This document shows positions 21,390 through 30,254 of a DNA stretch of 64,000 bases, one piece after another. The first letter of the stretch is position 1. The number at the start of each line of letters is the position of its first letter. A program made the translations under genes and the position numbers. The notes under the pieces are model-generated. The model was given only the letters and a program-made list of their open reading frames with translations, did no database searches and was not told the origin of the DNA. This DNA is from Catenuloplanes indicus (GTDB lineage: Bacteria > Actinomycetota > Actinomycetes > Mycobacteriales > Micromonosporaceae): contig NZ_JAUSUZ010000001.1 in NCBI RefSeq assembly GCF_030813715.1, forward strand, positions 6,200,001-6,264,000. Direction: 5' to 3'.

Positions 21390-22358
21390 TCAGCCGGCCG
21401 GCAGCGTCAGCGTCGCGGAGACCGCGTGGTGGTCGGAGCCGGGCAGCTCGTGCACCGCGAAGCCGTCCACCGCGATCCGGCGGTCGGCCAGCACATGATC
21501 CAGCGCGACCGGCGGCACCAGCATTCCGTTGTACGGTCCCCACGTCCCCACCAGCCCGAGCCCGCGGGCCGCCGCCGCGTCCCGGTACCCGGTCGCCAGC
21601 AGCTCGCGTAGCGGCGCGTGGTCGAGCGTCGCGTTGAAATCGCCGAGCAGCAGCCGCGGCGGACCGTCCGGCGTGGCCGCCGGAACCATGGCCAGGTCCC
21701 GGCGCCAGGCGCCGGCCATCCGGACGCTCCACGGCGCCATCGGATGTACCGACTCCACCATCAGCGGCATCCCGCCCGGGACGGTGACGGTCGCGTACGA
21801 CGCGGAATGCCCCCGGTACGGCGGCACCGACGACGGCGACGGGTACCGGCGGGTGCCGCCGCCGGTCAGTGGTGACCGCGAGTAGAGACCGGATCCGCCG
21901 GTTCCCGCCTCCGGATTCGCCTCACGGTAGGGCAGCTCCGCGCCGATCCCGCCGGCCCGCAGCGCCGCGTCCAGCTCCGGCGTGTGCTCCTGCAACGCCA
22001 GCACGTCCACCCGCAGCTCGCGGACCAGGCCGAGGATCGCGGCCGGGTCGGCGTTGCCGCCGAGCACGTTCATGCTGAGCACCCGGATCCGTGGACCGGC
22101 GACCGCGGGCCGCGCGTCCGGGATCACCCGCGGCACGACCAGCGCGATCAGCACCGCACCGACGGCCAGCGCGGCCACGGCCGGGAGCCGGCGGCGGAGC
22201 AGCGCCGCGACCAGCGCGACCACCGGCGCGCCGGCCGCCACGTACGGCGTGAACGCCAGCAACTGCACGAACGGCCCGTGATCGAGCCCGAGCCCGCGCA
22301 CCACCGCCCAGGCGGCGAGCACGGCGGCGGCGAGCCAGGCGACGACGGTGATCCACAT
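21390..22358 (-). CDS. Membrane endonuclease/exonuclease/phosphatase-family protein (copy 2)
   Basis: 322 aa. Same layout as the downstream copy: N-terminal membrane segments (MWITVVAWLAAAVLAAWAVV and two more), then LSMNVLGGNADPAAIL, LALQEHTPELD, ESVHPMAPW, LLGDFNATLDHAPL, LDHVLADRRIAVDG and PGSDHHAVSATL. All EEP catalytic residues are present. The tandem arrangement and shared domain order indicate a local duplication; the loop around residue 175 (SPSSVPPYRGHSA) differs most and may set specificity. Confidence 0.88.
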   Translation of the reverse strand: MWITVVAWLAAAVLAAWAVVRGLGLDHGPFVQLLAFTPYVAAGAPVVALVAALLRRRLPAVAALAVGAVLIALVVPRVIPDARPAVAGPRIRVLSMNVLGGNADPAAILGLVRELRVDVLALQEHTPELDAALRAGGIGAELPYREANPEAGTGGSGLYSRSPLTGGGTRRYPSPSSVPPYRGHSASYATVTVPGGMPLMVESVHPMAPWSVRMAGAWRRDLAMVPAATPDGPPRLLLGDFNATLDHAPLRELLATGYRDAAAARGLGLVGTWGPYNGMLVPPVALDHVLADRRIAVDGFAVHELPGSDHHAVSATLTLPAG

Positions 22359-22382
22359 GTGCCCGGACGGTAGCGGAAACCG

Positions 22383-22739
22383 TCAGCCGGCCAGCGCGCG
22401 GACGCGGGCCACCAGGTCGGCCAGCGCGAACGGCTTGACCAGGAACGCGGCCTCGCCCAGCCGCTGGTCAGCGCCGGGGCGCGCGGTCAGGAACAGCACC
22501 GCGGGCGCCGGGTCGGAGGCGCGCATCTCGTCCGCCGCGTCGAAACCGCTCTTGCCGGGCATCGCCACGTCCAGCACCACCACGTCCGGGTGCGTGGTCG
22601 CGGCCGCCCGGACGGCGCGCACGCCGTCCGGCGCGGTGACGACCTCGAAACCGGCCGCCCGGAGCGTCATCGACAGCAACTGCCGTACCTTCGCGTCGTC
22701 ATCAGCCACAAGGACCCGCCCGGCCCTCTCCCCGCCCAT
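22383..22739 (-). CDS. Stand-alone response-regulator receiver domain
   Basis: 118 aa from the ATG at 22739 (MGGERAGRVLVADDDAKVRQ). Only a CheY-like domain is present: the acidic pair in ADDDAK, the phospho-acceptor Asp in VVVLDVAMPGKSG, the Thr in FLTARP and the Lys in FLVKPF. There is no output domain and no adjacent kinase, so it must act by protein contact or in a phosphorelay with a partner elsewhere. Confidence 0.9.
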   Translation of the reverse strand: MGGERAGRVLVADDDAKVRQLLSMTLRAAGFEVVTAPDGVRAVRAAATTHPDVVVLDVAMPGKSGFDAADEMRASDPAPAVLFLTARPGADQRLGEAAFLVKPFALADLVARVRALAG

Positions 22740-22852
22740 GCCCGGACCCTGCCAAACCAGGCTGCGCTTGTGGTGAAGCCATGCTGTGAGACGTCTGTGA
22801 GCCACCCGCCAATAGGGTGGGAACCGGACACGGCCCCCACCCTTCGGGTGAT

Positions 22853-24193
22853 TCAGGCGTCGACGACCTCACCCAGACCGGTGGCGACCAGGTCGTCGCG
22901 GATCAGCGCCGCGTCGCCCTCGACCACCATGGTCAGACCGTCCGGGTGCAGGTGCGTGGCCGCGGCCGCGGACACCTCGTCCACGGTCGCGGACAGCAGC
23001 GACTCGCGCAGCCGCGGGTAGTAGTCGTCCGGCAGCCCGTGCACGACCAGCGTGGTCAGCGCGCCCGCGATCGCGCCCGGCGTCTGCATCTCCACCGACA
23101 GCTGACCGGCCCGCCAGGCGCGCGCCACGGCCAGCTCGTCCTCGGTGACGCCGCCGGACCGCGTACGTGTCATCTCGCCGATCGTGTCGACCAGCGCCGG
23201 TGCGGTGAACTTCGTCTGCACGCCCGCGCTGATCAGCAGCCGGCCGAAGCGCCGGGCCAGCCCGAAGTCGCCGCGGATACCGTACGTGTAACCGCGCACC
23301 TCCCGGATCAGGTGGTTGAGCCGGGACGTGAACGCGCCACCGAGCACCGTGCCGGTCAGCGTCATCGGCACGTAGTCCGGGTGCGCCCGGTGCGGTGCCC
23401 GGTGGCCCAGCCGCAGCGTGGACTGCACCGACCCGGGCCGGTCCACCAGCAGGATCTTCCGCTCGCCGGGGATCGGCACGTCCAGCGGCCCGTCCGTGTC
23501 CAGAGTGGCCGGTTCGGTGCCGGCGAACGCGATCGTGGCCAGCGCGTCCAGGTCCAGCACGTCCAGGTCGCCGACCACGATCAGCACGCCGGGCCGGGTC
23601 AGCCAGCCGCGGTGGAACGCGAGCACGTCGTCCACGGAGACGGCCGCGACCGACTCCGGGTCGCCGTGCAGCGGCCGGCCGTACCGGGTGTGCGCACCGA
23701 ACAGCGCGGCCCGCAGCGCCGCGTCCGCGCGCGGGCCGGGCGAGGCCCAGTCCATCTTCAGGCCGGTGACCTCGTCGTCGCGCACCCGCAGCACGTCCTC
23801 CGGGCGCAGCGCGGGCGTACGGGCCGCCTCCGCGACCAGTTCGAGCGCGCGCGGCAGCAGGTGCGCGGGCGCGGACGTGCCGACCAGGAACGTGTCCCAG
23901 TCGGCCGAGGTGGACAGCTCCGCGCCGAGCCCCTCCAGCGCCAGCGCGTAGCCGGTCGCGTCCCGCGCCGCGGTGCCCTCCTCCAGCGCCTTCGCCACCA
24001 CGGACGCGAGACCCTCGCGGCCGGCCGGCTCGTGCCCGGCGCCGCCGTCCAGCAGCAGCGTCGCCACGGAGAGCGCCTGACCGGGCAGGTGCGCGGCGAT
24101 CACCCGGCCACCGGCGACGTCCCGCCGGACGATCCGCGGGAACGCGTACGGCCGGGGCGCGCCGGTGCCGGGACGTTCGGAAACCAGCGTCAC
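22853..24193 (-). CDS. M16 peptidase-family protein without zinc site
   Basis: 446 aa from the GTG at 24193, which overlaps the stop of the upstream M16 gene by 4 nt (GTGA). It has the two-half M16 fold, but where the HxxEH zinc motif should be it reads GLASVVAKALEEGT, so the metal ligands are missing. The C-terminal half keeps the substrate-binding LNHLIREVRGYTYGI (R-x-Y pair in RGYTYG). It is therefore the likely non-catalytic partner of the gene just upstream, as in heterodimeric M16B proteases. Confidence 0.9.
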   Translation of the reverse strand: MTLVSERPGTGAPRPYAFPRIVRRDVAGGRVIAAHLPGQALSVATLLLDGGAGHEPAGREGLASVVAKALEEGTAARDATGYALALEGLGAELSTSADWDTFLVGTSAPAHLLPRALELVAEAARTPALRPEDVLRVRDDEVTGLKMDWASPGPRADAALRAALFGAHTRYGRPLHGDPESVAAVSVDDVLAFHRGWLTRPGVLIVVGDLDVLDLDALATIAFAGTEPATLDTDGPLDVPIPGERKILLVDRPGSVQSTLRLGHRAPHRAHPDYVPMTLTGTVLGGAFTSRLNHLIREVRGYTYGIRGDFGLARRFGRLLISAGVQTKFTAPALVDTIGEMTRTRSGGVTEDELAVARAWRAGQLSVEMQTPGAIAGALTTLVVHGLPDDYYPRLRESLLSATVDEVSAAAATHLHPDGLTMVVEGDAALIRDDLVATGLGEVVDA

Positions 24194-25542
24194 TTGTCGT
24201 TCTCCTCTGCAGAATCCGATGCGGTCTCCGATGCGGTCTCCGGCGACGGCAGGTAGACCAGCGTGACCCGGCTCCGCGCGGTCAGCGTCGCCGCGGCCGC
24301 GGCGAGTTCGTCCCGCGTGACGGAGAGCCAGGACGGCAGCTGGTCTCCGGTCCGCGCCGGGTCGCCGAGCTGCGTGGCGTACCGCCCGAGCAGGTCGGAG
24401 CGACCGCCCGCGGTCGAGACCTGCCGCCACCACTGCGTGGTGAGCAGCGCCTTGGCCCGCTCGATCTCCTCGTCCGTGATGTCACCGGCGGCCAGCTCGT
24501 CCAGCACGCCGGTCAGGCCGGCCTCCAGCGCGTCCGGGTCCACGCCGTCCTTGGCCGTCGCCGAGATGATCAGCGGCGCGGGCGCGTAGGCGAGGTCCAC
24601 CCCGTACGCGCCGATGTTGTCCGGCTGGGCCAGCCGGGCCTCGTCCACCAGCTTCCGGTAGAGGCGGCTGCCCCGGCCGTTGCCGAGGATCCCGGCCAGC
24701 ACGGTCACCACGTCGTACTCCCGGGTGCCGAACGGCGCGGTCCGGTGCGACAGGTAGAAGCGCGGCGCCGGTACGTCCGCGTGCACGACCTCGCGGGCCG
24801 GCTCGGGCAGGCCGCCGGGAAGCGCGGAGTCCGGCGGCGGGGGGACCTCGCCGGACTCGATCGCGCCGAAGTATTTCTCCGCGTACGCGAAGACCTCGGC
24901 CGCGGTGGTGTCGCCGACCACGGTCAGCACCGCGTTGTTCGGCCGGTAGTAGGTGGTGTGGAACGCCTGGAACGTGGCCAGGTCCGCCGCGTTCAGGTCC
25001 GCCATCGACCCGATCGTGGAGTGGTGGTACGGGTGCCCGGCCGGGTACAGCAGCGGCAGCAGGCGCAGCCACGCGTCACCGTACGGCACGTTCTCGTACC
25101 GCTGGCGCCGTTCGTTCTTCACCACCTCGCGCTGGTTGTCCAGCGTCTCCTGGGTGAGCGCGGGCACCAGCCCGCCCATCCGGTCGGCCTCCAGCCAGAG
25201 CGCCAGCTCCAGGTGCTCGGCCGGCACGGTCTCGAAGTAGTTGGTCCGGTCCGGGTTCGTGGTCGCGTTGAGCGAGCCGCCGGAACCCTGGATCAGCTTC
25301 ATGTGCTCGGTCTTCGCCACGTGCGCGGACCCCTCGAACATCAGGTGCTCGAAGAGGTGCGCGAAGCCGGTCTGGCCGTCCGGTTCGTGGCGCGATCCGA
25401 CGTCGTACCAGAGGTTCACGGCCACGACGGGCGCGGACCGGTCCTCGCTGACCACCACTCGCAGACCGTTGTCCAGCGTGGTGGTCTCGATGGGCCACGG
25501 AAACCCGGTGGTGGTCCCACCGGGCGCGTTTGCAGACGGCAC
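24190..25542 (-). CDS. M16 zinc peptidase, catalytic subunit
   Basis: 450 aa from the GTG at 25542, with GGGAGG about 8 nt upstream. Inverted zinc motif HLFEH within GFAHLFEHLMFEGS (about residues 62-75), with the downstream Glu in the ERRQRYENVPYG region. The C-terminal half has LYRKLVDEARLA. There is no signal peptide, so it is probably cytoplasmic; it is translationally coupled to the zinc-less partner gene. Related to processing peptidases and PqqL-like proteins; the substrate is unknown. Confidence 0.92.
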   Translation of the reverse strand: MPSANAPGGTTTGFPWPIETTTLDNGLRVVVSEDRSAPVVAVNLWYDVGSRHEPDGQTGFAHLFEHLMFEGSAHVAKTEHMKLIQGSGGSLNATTNPDRTNYFETVPAEHLELALWLEADRMGGLVPALTQETLDNQREVVKNERRQRYENVPYGDAWLRLLPLLYPAGHPYHHSTIGSMADLNAADLATFQAFHTTYYRPNNAVLTVVGDTTAAEVFAYAEKYFGAIESGEVPPPPDSALPGGLPEPAREVVHADVPAPRFYLSHRTAPFGTREYDVVTVLAGILGNGRGSRLYRKLVDEARLAQPDNIGAYGVDLAYAPAPLIISATAKDGVDPDALEAGLTGVLDELAAGDITDEEIERAKALLTTQWWRQVSTAGGRSDLLGRYATQLGDPARTGDQLPSWLSVTRDELAAAAATLTARSRVTLVYLPSPETASETASDSAEENDK

Positions 25543-25663
25543 GCAGCCTCCCTCTCAAGTCGGGGCAGGCTTCCCAGTATTCACCGCCGCCGCGCGAACG
25601 AGGGGCCAACCGCCGGGGGTACGCGCAGGGCGTACCCCCTCGGCGGTTCGTCGGGCGTCTGGG

Positions 25664-26296
25664 TCAGCAGGGCTGCCACTTGATCTGGAAGACGGTGGTG
25701 AACTTCCCGTCCGTGGTGTCGTGCGAGATGCTGCTCTCCTGCTTCTTCGCCTCCTTCGTCGTCGCCTTGACGCCGAGGTCGAGCTTGGCGTTGAGGTTGG
25801 CCGCGGAGCCGCAGGGGTGCGGGTCGAGCTTGACGGTCTTCAGCACGTCGCTGAAACTCCACGCGCCGTTGAACGGACCCCAGATGTTGCTCTCCGCGTA
25901 CCCGGTCTGCGACTCGCCGGTCCAGTAGTAGGCCGCCCGCTGGTACGCGTACGCGCCCTTCACCACGTCCGCCGAGCCGCGGTGGGTGATGTCCACGATG
26001 GTGTAGGTGAAGCCGGGCGGGACGTCGACGTCGATGACCACCTGGCAGAACTTCTTCTGGTCGGGAGGCGTCGAGCCCGGGCCGGTCCAGGCGAAGAACT
26101 TGTCGTAGATGACCGAGAACCGGTTGTCGCCCGCGATGTCCACGGTCGTGGACCCGGCCGGGCAGCCCGATCCGCCGGCCTTCACGACCTGCACCTTGAA
26201 CTGGTCCGGTCCGGCCGGTGCCGCGCTCGCGGCCGGTGCCGGGAGTGCGCCGAGCATGGTGAGTGAGAGCCCGGTAGCGAGAATCGCCTTGCGCAT
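25664..26296 (-). CDS. Secreted DUF4360-family protein (copy 1)
   Basis: 210 aa from the ATG at 26296 (MRKAILATGLSLTMLGALPA), with GGAAAAG upstream. A Sec signal peptide ends near ASAAPA. The mature part has GSGCPAGST, a FCQVVIDVDVPPGFTYTI core, YYWTGE and a C-terminal KWQPC; four cysteines probably form two disulfides. This pattern is that of DUF4360, a family of secreted proteins without known function. A second, diverged copy lies 66 nt upstream on the same strand. Confidence 0.82.
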   Translation of the reverse strand: MRKAILATGLSLTMLGALPAPAASAAPAGPDQFKVQVVKAGGSGCPAGSTTVDIAGDNRFSVIYDKFFAWTGPGSTPPDQKKFCQVVIDVDVPPGFTYTIVDITHRGSADVVKGAYAYQRAAYYWTGESQTGYAESNIWGPFNGAWSFSDVLKTVKLDPHPCGSAANLNAKLDLGVKATTKEAKKQESSISHDTTDGKFTTVFQIKWQPC

Positions 26297-26362
26297 TGTG
26301 CTTTTCCAATCAGCTGTCCGCCGCGTCAAACGTGGCGGATAAGACGGTTTTCCAGACGAGTG

Positions 26363-27001
26363 TCAGCAGGGTTTCCAGGACACCCGGTAAGTGGACGGCG
26401 CATTTCCCGCGCCGCCGGCGGTCATGGTGCTGGTCCGGCGCCGATCGGCACCGGGCCGGGCCGACACCTCGGCCTTGATGTTGAGGTGTGCGCTCAAGCC
26501 GCAGGGCGCCCAGCCGAGCGGCTTGAGGCCGATCGTGTCGGCGGTCGTCCACGCGGTGTTACGCGGTCCGGTCAGGGTCTTGCTGTGCATCCCGGTCTTC
26601 GGCTCGCCGGTCCAGTAGTAGCTGAACCTGGCCGTGCCGACCGCGCCGCCGGCCAGCTGCGCGCGCCCGCTCTGCTCGACCCTGCTGAGCGTCCAGGTCC
26701 AGCCCCGGGCCGCGCGAACGGCCACCGTGACCTGGCAGAACTTGGTCCGGTCGAAGATCTGCGCCGGTCCGCCGGCCCGTGCGGTGATGCCCGGGTGCCG
26801 GATCGTGAACACGGTCGGATCCGCCGTTCCCTGTGCCGTGGCCATCGGGCGCCCCGGGCACCCGGAGCCGGCCACCGACACCACCTTCGCGGAGACTGCC
26901 CCTGGCGGTCGTGATGCGGCCCGCTCGGTGGCGAGGCCGGCCTCCGGCCCCCCGAGCAGCAGGGCTGACGCAGCCCCGACTGCCGCAATTGTGGAAATCA
27001 T
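26363..27001 (-). CDS. Secreted DUF4360-family protein (copy 2)
   Basis: 212 aa from the ATG at 27001, after GAGGGGGA. Signal peptide MISTIAAVGAASALLLGG, then GSGCPGRP, KFCQVTVAVRAARGWTWTL, YYWTGEPKTG and a final SWKPC. It shares the cysteine pattern and the YYWTGE block with copy 1, but the central region differs and is richer in Arg and Thr. Tandem paralogue; function unknown. Confidence 0.8.
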   Translation of the reverse strand: MISTIAAVGAASALLLGGPEAGLATERAASRPPGAVSAKVVSVAGSGCPGRPMATAQGTADPTVFTIRHPGITARAGGPAQIFDRTKFCQVTVAVRAARGWTWTLSRVEQSGRAQLAGGAVGTARFSYYWTGEPKTGMHSKTLTGPRNTAWTTADTIGLKPLGWAPCGLSAHLNIKAEVSARPGADRRRTSTMTAGGAGNAPSTYRVSWKPC

Positions 27002-27113
27002 TGGAATTCCCCCTCGGCCTTCATGACGGATACATTTCTATCTGCATCATGAAGACAATTGACGCACCGCACTGAATCGCGCCGGTGCCACTGGGGAAAA
27101 CCTAGAATCCGCC

Positions 27114-27745
27114 TTATCGGCGGACTGAGCGAATTCGCGGAAATTGGCCCTTCGGTTTTTTCTCGGTGAATCCCGCACACCCGCACCGCTGGTGTGCTAG
27201 GAGCATCCGGGGGTACGGCGCCGGCGTACCCCGGTCGTCAGATGCGGCCGTGGCCGGCGCCGGCGCGGGCAGCGAGGCGGGCGCGTCCGGTGTGTACGAG
27301 TCGTACGTGGACGGTTCGACCACGGTGTTGTAGACGTGCACCGGCTCGCCGAACCGGACCCGCGGGTGACGCTGGCGGCCGTGGTCGAACCAGTTGTGAT
27401 GAATGCTGACCCGCAGGTGGCCCACGTCGGTGCCGGCCGCGCCGTCCGAGTGGCTGATCAGCATGCTCTTGTCCGAGTGGTCGAAGTGGTTCCAGGAGAC
27501 CGTGACGAGGCCGGCGCCGTTCACCCGGACGATCAGCGGGCCGGCGGTGTCGATGTACGCCAGGAACTGGTCCGCGTTCGTCGCGGTGACGGTGGGCCCG
27601 CGCCGCCGGTGGTGCCGGTGCCGAGCGCGGCGAACCCGGTGGGTGCGGTGTCGGCGGCGTGTGCGGAGCCGGGGAACGCGGCGGCCGGGAGCACGGCGGC
27701 GAGCGGGGTGGCCGCGGCGGCGGTGAGAAGGGTGCGGCGTCGCAT
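27114..27745 (-). pseudogene. Decayed secreted pectate lyase (PL1-like)
   Basis: The start at 27745 gives a twin-arginine-like signal peptide (MRRRTLLTAAAATPLAAVLP) and the pectate-lyase opening GFAALGTGTTGGAG. The frame then shifts by one near 27600: the continuation GPTVTATNADQFLAYIDTAGP lies in another frame. After VRVNG the sequence jumps straight to VTVSWNHFDHSDKSML, so the middle of the enzyme (Ca-binding part of the beta-helix) is deleted. It continues through VSIHHNWFDH, RQRHPRVRFGEPVHVYN, which contains the catalytic-Arg region, and then leaves the family near PDAPASLP. Frameshift, internal deletion and lost C-terminus together make it non-functional. Confidence 0.85.
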
Positions 27746-28000
27746 GGTCTGCCTTTCGACGGGTGACGGCGGCCCGGCGGTACGGCCGGGCCGGTCCTCG
27801 GGTGGCAGACCCCTCGGTGTCCTGGAGCGCGTCGTTACGCGCGTCAATGCATAGACGTAAACTGATTCGTCCGCATTTACCGCGCGGTGTGTGCACATTA
27901 GACGCGTGTTCACGTGAATCGCGTTTCGCCGCGGCACCGCCGTACCCGAGCATCGTGGGCGCAATCGATCCCACGTCGTATCGGGAGTGCGGACCGGCTG

Positions 28001-28357
28001 GTGCGATTTCATGTCCATCGAACTCGGGACGGGGGAGTCGTGTGGCGCCTGGTGGGCCCGAACAACCGCGTCGTCGCCGTCTCGCCGGGCGATTTCGCCG
28101 ATGCCGATGCCGCCGTCGCGGCCGCTCGGCTCGTGCGTGACCGGGCCGCCGGCGGCCTGGTCGCCGTACAGTTGAACACCTCCCGTCAATGGTCCTGGTC
28201 GGTCACGGACGGTGAACTCGGGCTGCTCGCCGTCTCGGCGCACGGCTACGAGCGCCGGGCCACCTGCGAGACGGCGGTCCGGCGGTTCACCGACGGCGCC
28301 GCGACGGCCCGGATCGATCAGGTGATCGGCCGCCGCGGCAGATTCTGGCGCCCCTAG
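28001..28357 (+). CDS. Small YegP/DUF1508-like hypothetical protein
   Basis: 118 aa from the GTG at 28001 (VRFHVHRTRDGGVVWRLVGP); a longer ATG start at 27914 is possible. The segment WRLVGPNNRVVAVSPGDFADADAAVAAARLV resembles the repeat of DUF1508/YegP proteins (W-x-L-x-x-N-x-x-x-A-x-S). No signal peptide or membrane span. The family link is based on this one block, so it is tentative. Confidence 0.5.
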   Translation: MRFHVHRTRDGGVVWRLVGPNNRVVAVSPGDFADADAAVAAARLVRDRAAGGLVAVQLNTSRQWSWSVTDGELGLLAVSAHGYERRATCETAVRRFTDGAATARIDQVIGRRGRFWRP

Positions 28358-28465
28358 ATCCCCCCGGCGCCCGCGCCCGCGGCCGCTGAAGCCGACGCGG
28401 CCCGGGCCGTCAGCTCCGTGTCAATCGATGCGAAAACTGTCGTACCCCGGTGTTTGACTGCGGGC

Positions 28466-29254
28466 ATGATTGTTGTGCTGGGGCCCGGCGGCACGGTCGG
28501 GCGACGTGTGACGGCGCGGCTGCGCGCCACCGGAGCCGAGGTGCGGCCGGTCTCCCGGTCCACCCCGGTCCGCTTCGACTGGTCCGCGCCGGAGACCTGG
28601 GCGCCCGCGCTCACCGGCGGTTCCGCGCTGTTCCTGATGGCGCCGGACGGCGTGCCCGTCGACCCGGAGCTGATCGCGCTGGCCGCCCGCACCGGCCTGC
28701 GCCGGATCGTGCTGCTGTCCAGCCGTGCGATCGACGTGATGGGCGACGGCCGGCTGCTCGACGCGGAGCGCGCCGTGCGCGACGGCGGCCTCGAGTGGTC
28801 CATCGTGCGCGCCGACTGGTTCGACCAGAACTTCGACGAGGGCTTCCTGCGCCCCGCGGTCGAGGCCGGCACGGTCGCGATCCCGGTCGGCGGCGTGCGG
28901 CAGACGTTCGCCGACGCGGGCGACATCGCGGCCGTCGCGGTCGCGGCGCTCACCGGCGACGGTCACGCCGGCGCGACCCACGAGGTCACCGGCCCGGAGG
29001 CGCTGACCTTCGGCGAGGCCTGCGCGATCGTCGGCGCCGCCGCCGGCCGCCAGGTGCACTTCGACGGTACGACGGAGGCCTACCGGGCCGCGATGACGTC
29101 GTTCGGCGTCCCGGAGCCACAGATCGCGCGTGACGTCGCCGCGTTCGCCGCACTGGCCGCCGCCGGCGACTCGACCCCGCTGGACACGGTGGAGCGGCTC
29201 ACCGGCCGCCCACCCAGACGATTCGCCGACTACGCCGCGGCGGCCGCATGGTGA
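28466..29254 (+). CDS. NmrA-like NAD(P)-binding protein
   Basis: 262 aa from the ATG at 28466 (MIVVLGPGGTVGRRVTARLR); the in-frame ATG at 28418 adds an unlikely leader. Rossmann motif GPGGTVG near the N-terminus, then a LLSSRAIDV strand and the atypical-SDR layout ending in GPEALTFGEACAIVG, as in NmrA/YesF-type proteins. The usual YxxxK is not evident, so it may act as a redox sensor or an unusual reductase. Last intact host gene before the interrupted gene at the element's left end. Confidence 0.85.
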   Translation: MIVVLGPGGTVGRRVTARLRATGAEVRPVSRSTPVRFDWSAPETWAPALTGGSALFLMAPDGVPVDPELIALAARTGLRRIVLLSSRAIDVMGDGRLLDAERAVRDGGLEWSIVRADWFDQNFDEGFLRPAVEAGTVAIPVGGVRQTFADAGDIAAVAVAALTGDGHAGATHEVTGPEALTFGEACAIVGAAAGRQVHFDGTTEAYRAAMTSFGVPEPQIARDVAAFAALAAAGDSTPLDTVERLTGRPPRRFADYAAAAAW

Positions 29255-29465
29255 CTTGAGCCCCGGCGCGGCCGGAGCGGTGGCCGGCCCGGCGGCAGGA
29301 TCCCTCCGCATGACCGACCGGCTTCGGCAGACTTCTCGGCGCGGCCGTGCGGGCTCGGTGCGGCCGGCGGCGCCGGTGTCCGGATCGGGTGGCTGCCCGG
29401 CCGAGCCGCCTCCACCCGACATCTCGTCATGTAGCAGCCGGTTCGGCCTGGTCGGCGGTTCGCGG
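29255..29465. other. Intergenic stretch left of the interrupted gene
   Basis: About 210 bp, GC-rich, between the NmrA-like gene and the stop of the interrupted reverse-strand gene. No convincing ORF, hairpin with T-run or promoter was seen. Confidence 0.4.
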
Positions 29466-30191
29466 TCAGGCCGGCGTGGTTCCGGACATGGTCATGCGGT
29501 CGGCGGCCGCCGGCCGGGGGAGTGCGTCGATCGCCGCGATCAGCCGGGCCCGCAGCGGCCGGGCGCGCTCGGCGAACGCGCGCTGCTCCGCCACGTACTC
29601 CGCGCGGCCCTCCGGCGTCTCGATCAGCACCGGCGGGTAGCCCAGGCCGGCCAGGTCGTACGGGCTGGCCCGCATGTCCAGGCCGCGGATGTCGCAGGCC
29701 AGCGCGAACGCGTCCGCCACCAGCTCCGACTCCACCAGCGGCCCCAGCTTGTACGCCCACTTGTAGAGGTCCATGTTCGCGTGCAGGCACCCCGGCTGCT
29801 CCAGCTCGGTCTGCCGTTCCCGGCTCGGCTGCAGCACGTTCAGCGGCCGGGCCGGCCCGGTGAAGAACCGGAACGCGTCGAAGTGACTGCACCGCACGCC
29901 GCGCTCCTCCACCAGCGCCGCGGTCGCGTCCGGCGAGAGGCGCAGCGGCCACGCGTTGTGCCGCACCTCCTCCTGCGTCTGCCGGTAGACCATCGCCCAC
30001 TCGTGCATCCCGAAGCAGCCGAACTGCCCGGCCCGACCCGCGGTCGCGGCCAGCAGCCCGCGGATCCACGCCACCGACCCGGCGCGCTTCGCCAGCACCG
30101 CGTCGTCATCCGTGACCGGCCCGTTCTCCAGCGTCACGCCGTACCCCGGATGCCACCGCCGCAGCTGCGCGGGCCGGTGCGAGTAGTACGA
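29466..30191 (-). pseudogene. 3' part (241 codons) of the host gene split by the element
   Basis: From the crossover the frame reads SYYSHRPAQLRRWHPGYGVTL, then GCFGMHEWAMVYRQ, RCSHFDAFRFF, CLHANMDLYKWAYKL and DMRASPYDL. These blocks are shared with the intact copy at 50660-51559. The family is commonly annotated as 3-methyladenine DNA glycosylase in actinomycetes, though I see no helix-hairpin-helix motif to prove that activity. Going upstream across the junction a TAA stop occurs two codons inside the element, so the original N-terminus is cut off. The missing 44 codons are at 51666-51797. Joined, the gene would encode 285 aa. Confidence 0.9.
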
Positions 30192-30226
30192 GAACGGGAT
30201 TTACAAGATCACCAACGTTCTCGTAC
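30186..30226. other. Left attachment site (attL) of the serine-integrase element
   Basis: The crossover core GAAC (30192-30195) joins host codons to the element. The element arm CAAGATCACCAAC (30204-30216) is the exact reverse complement of the 13-bp arm at the right end (51645-51657). In addition GTACGAGAAC (30186-30195, host side) is repeated inverted as GTTCTCGTAC (30217-30226) in the element, giving a second potential stem across the junction. Confidence 0.9.
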
Positions 30227-30254
30227 GTTTGTGACCTGGGGAGATGGAGGCGTC

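Noticed and set aside
29130-30254. 875-aa version of the integrase starting in the host gene
   Set aside because: The N-terminal 375 residues are a shadow of the interrupted host gene and cross attL. The catalytic motif, ribosome site and family length fix the start at 30255.
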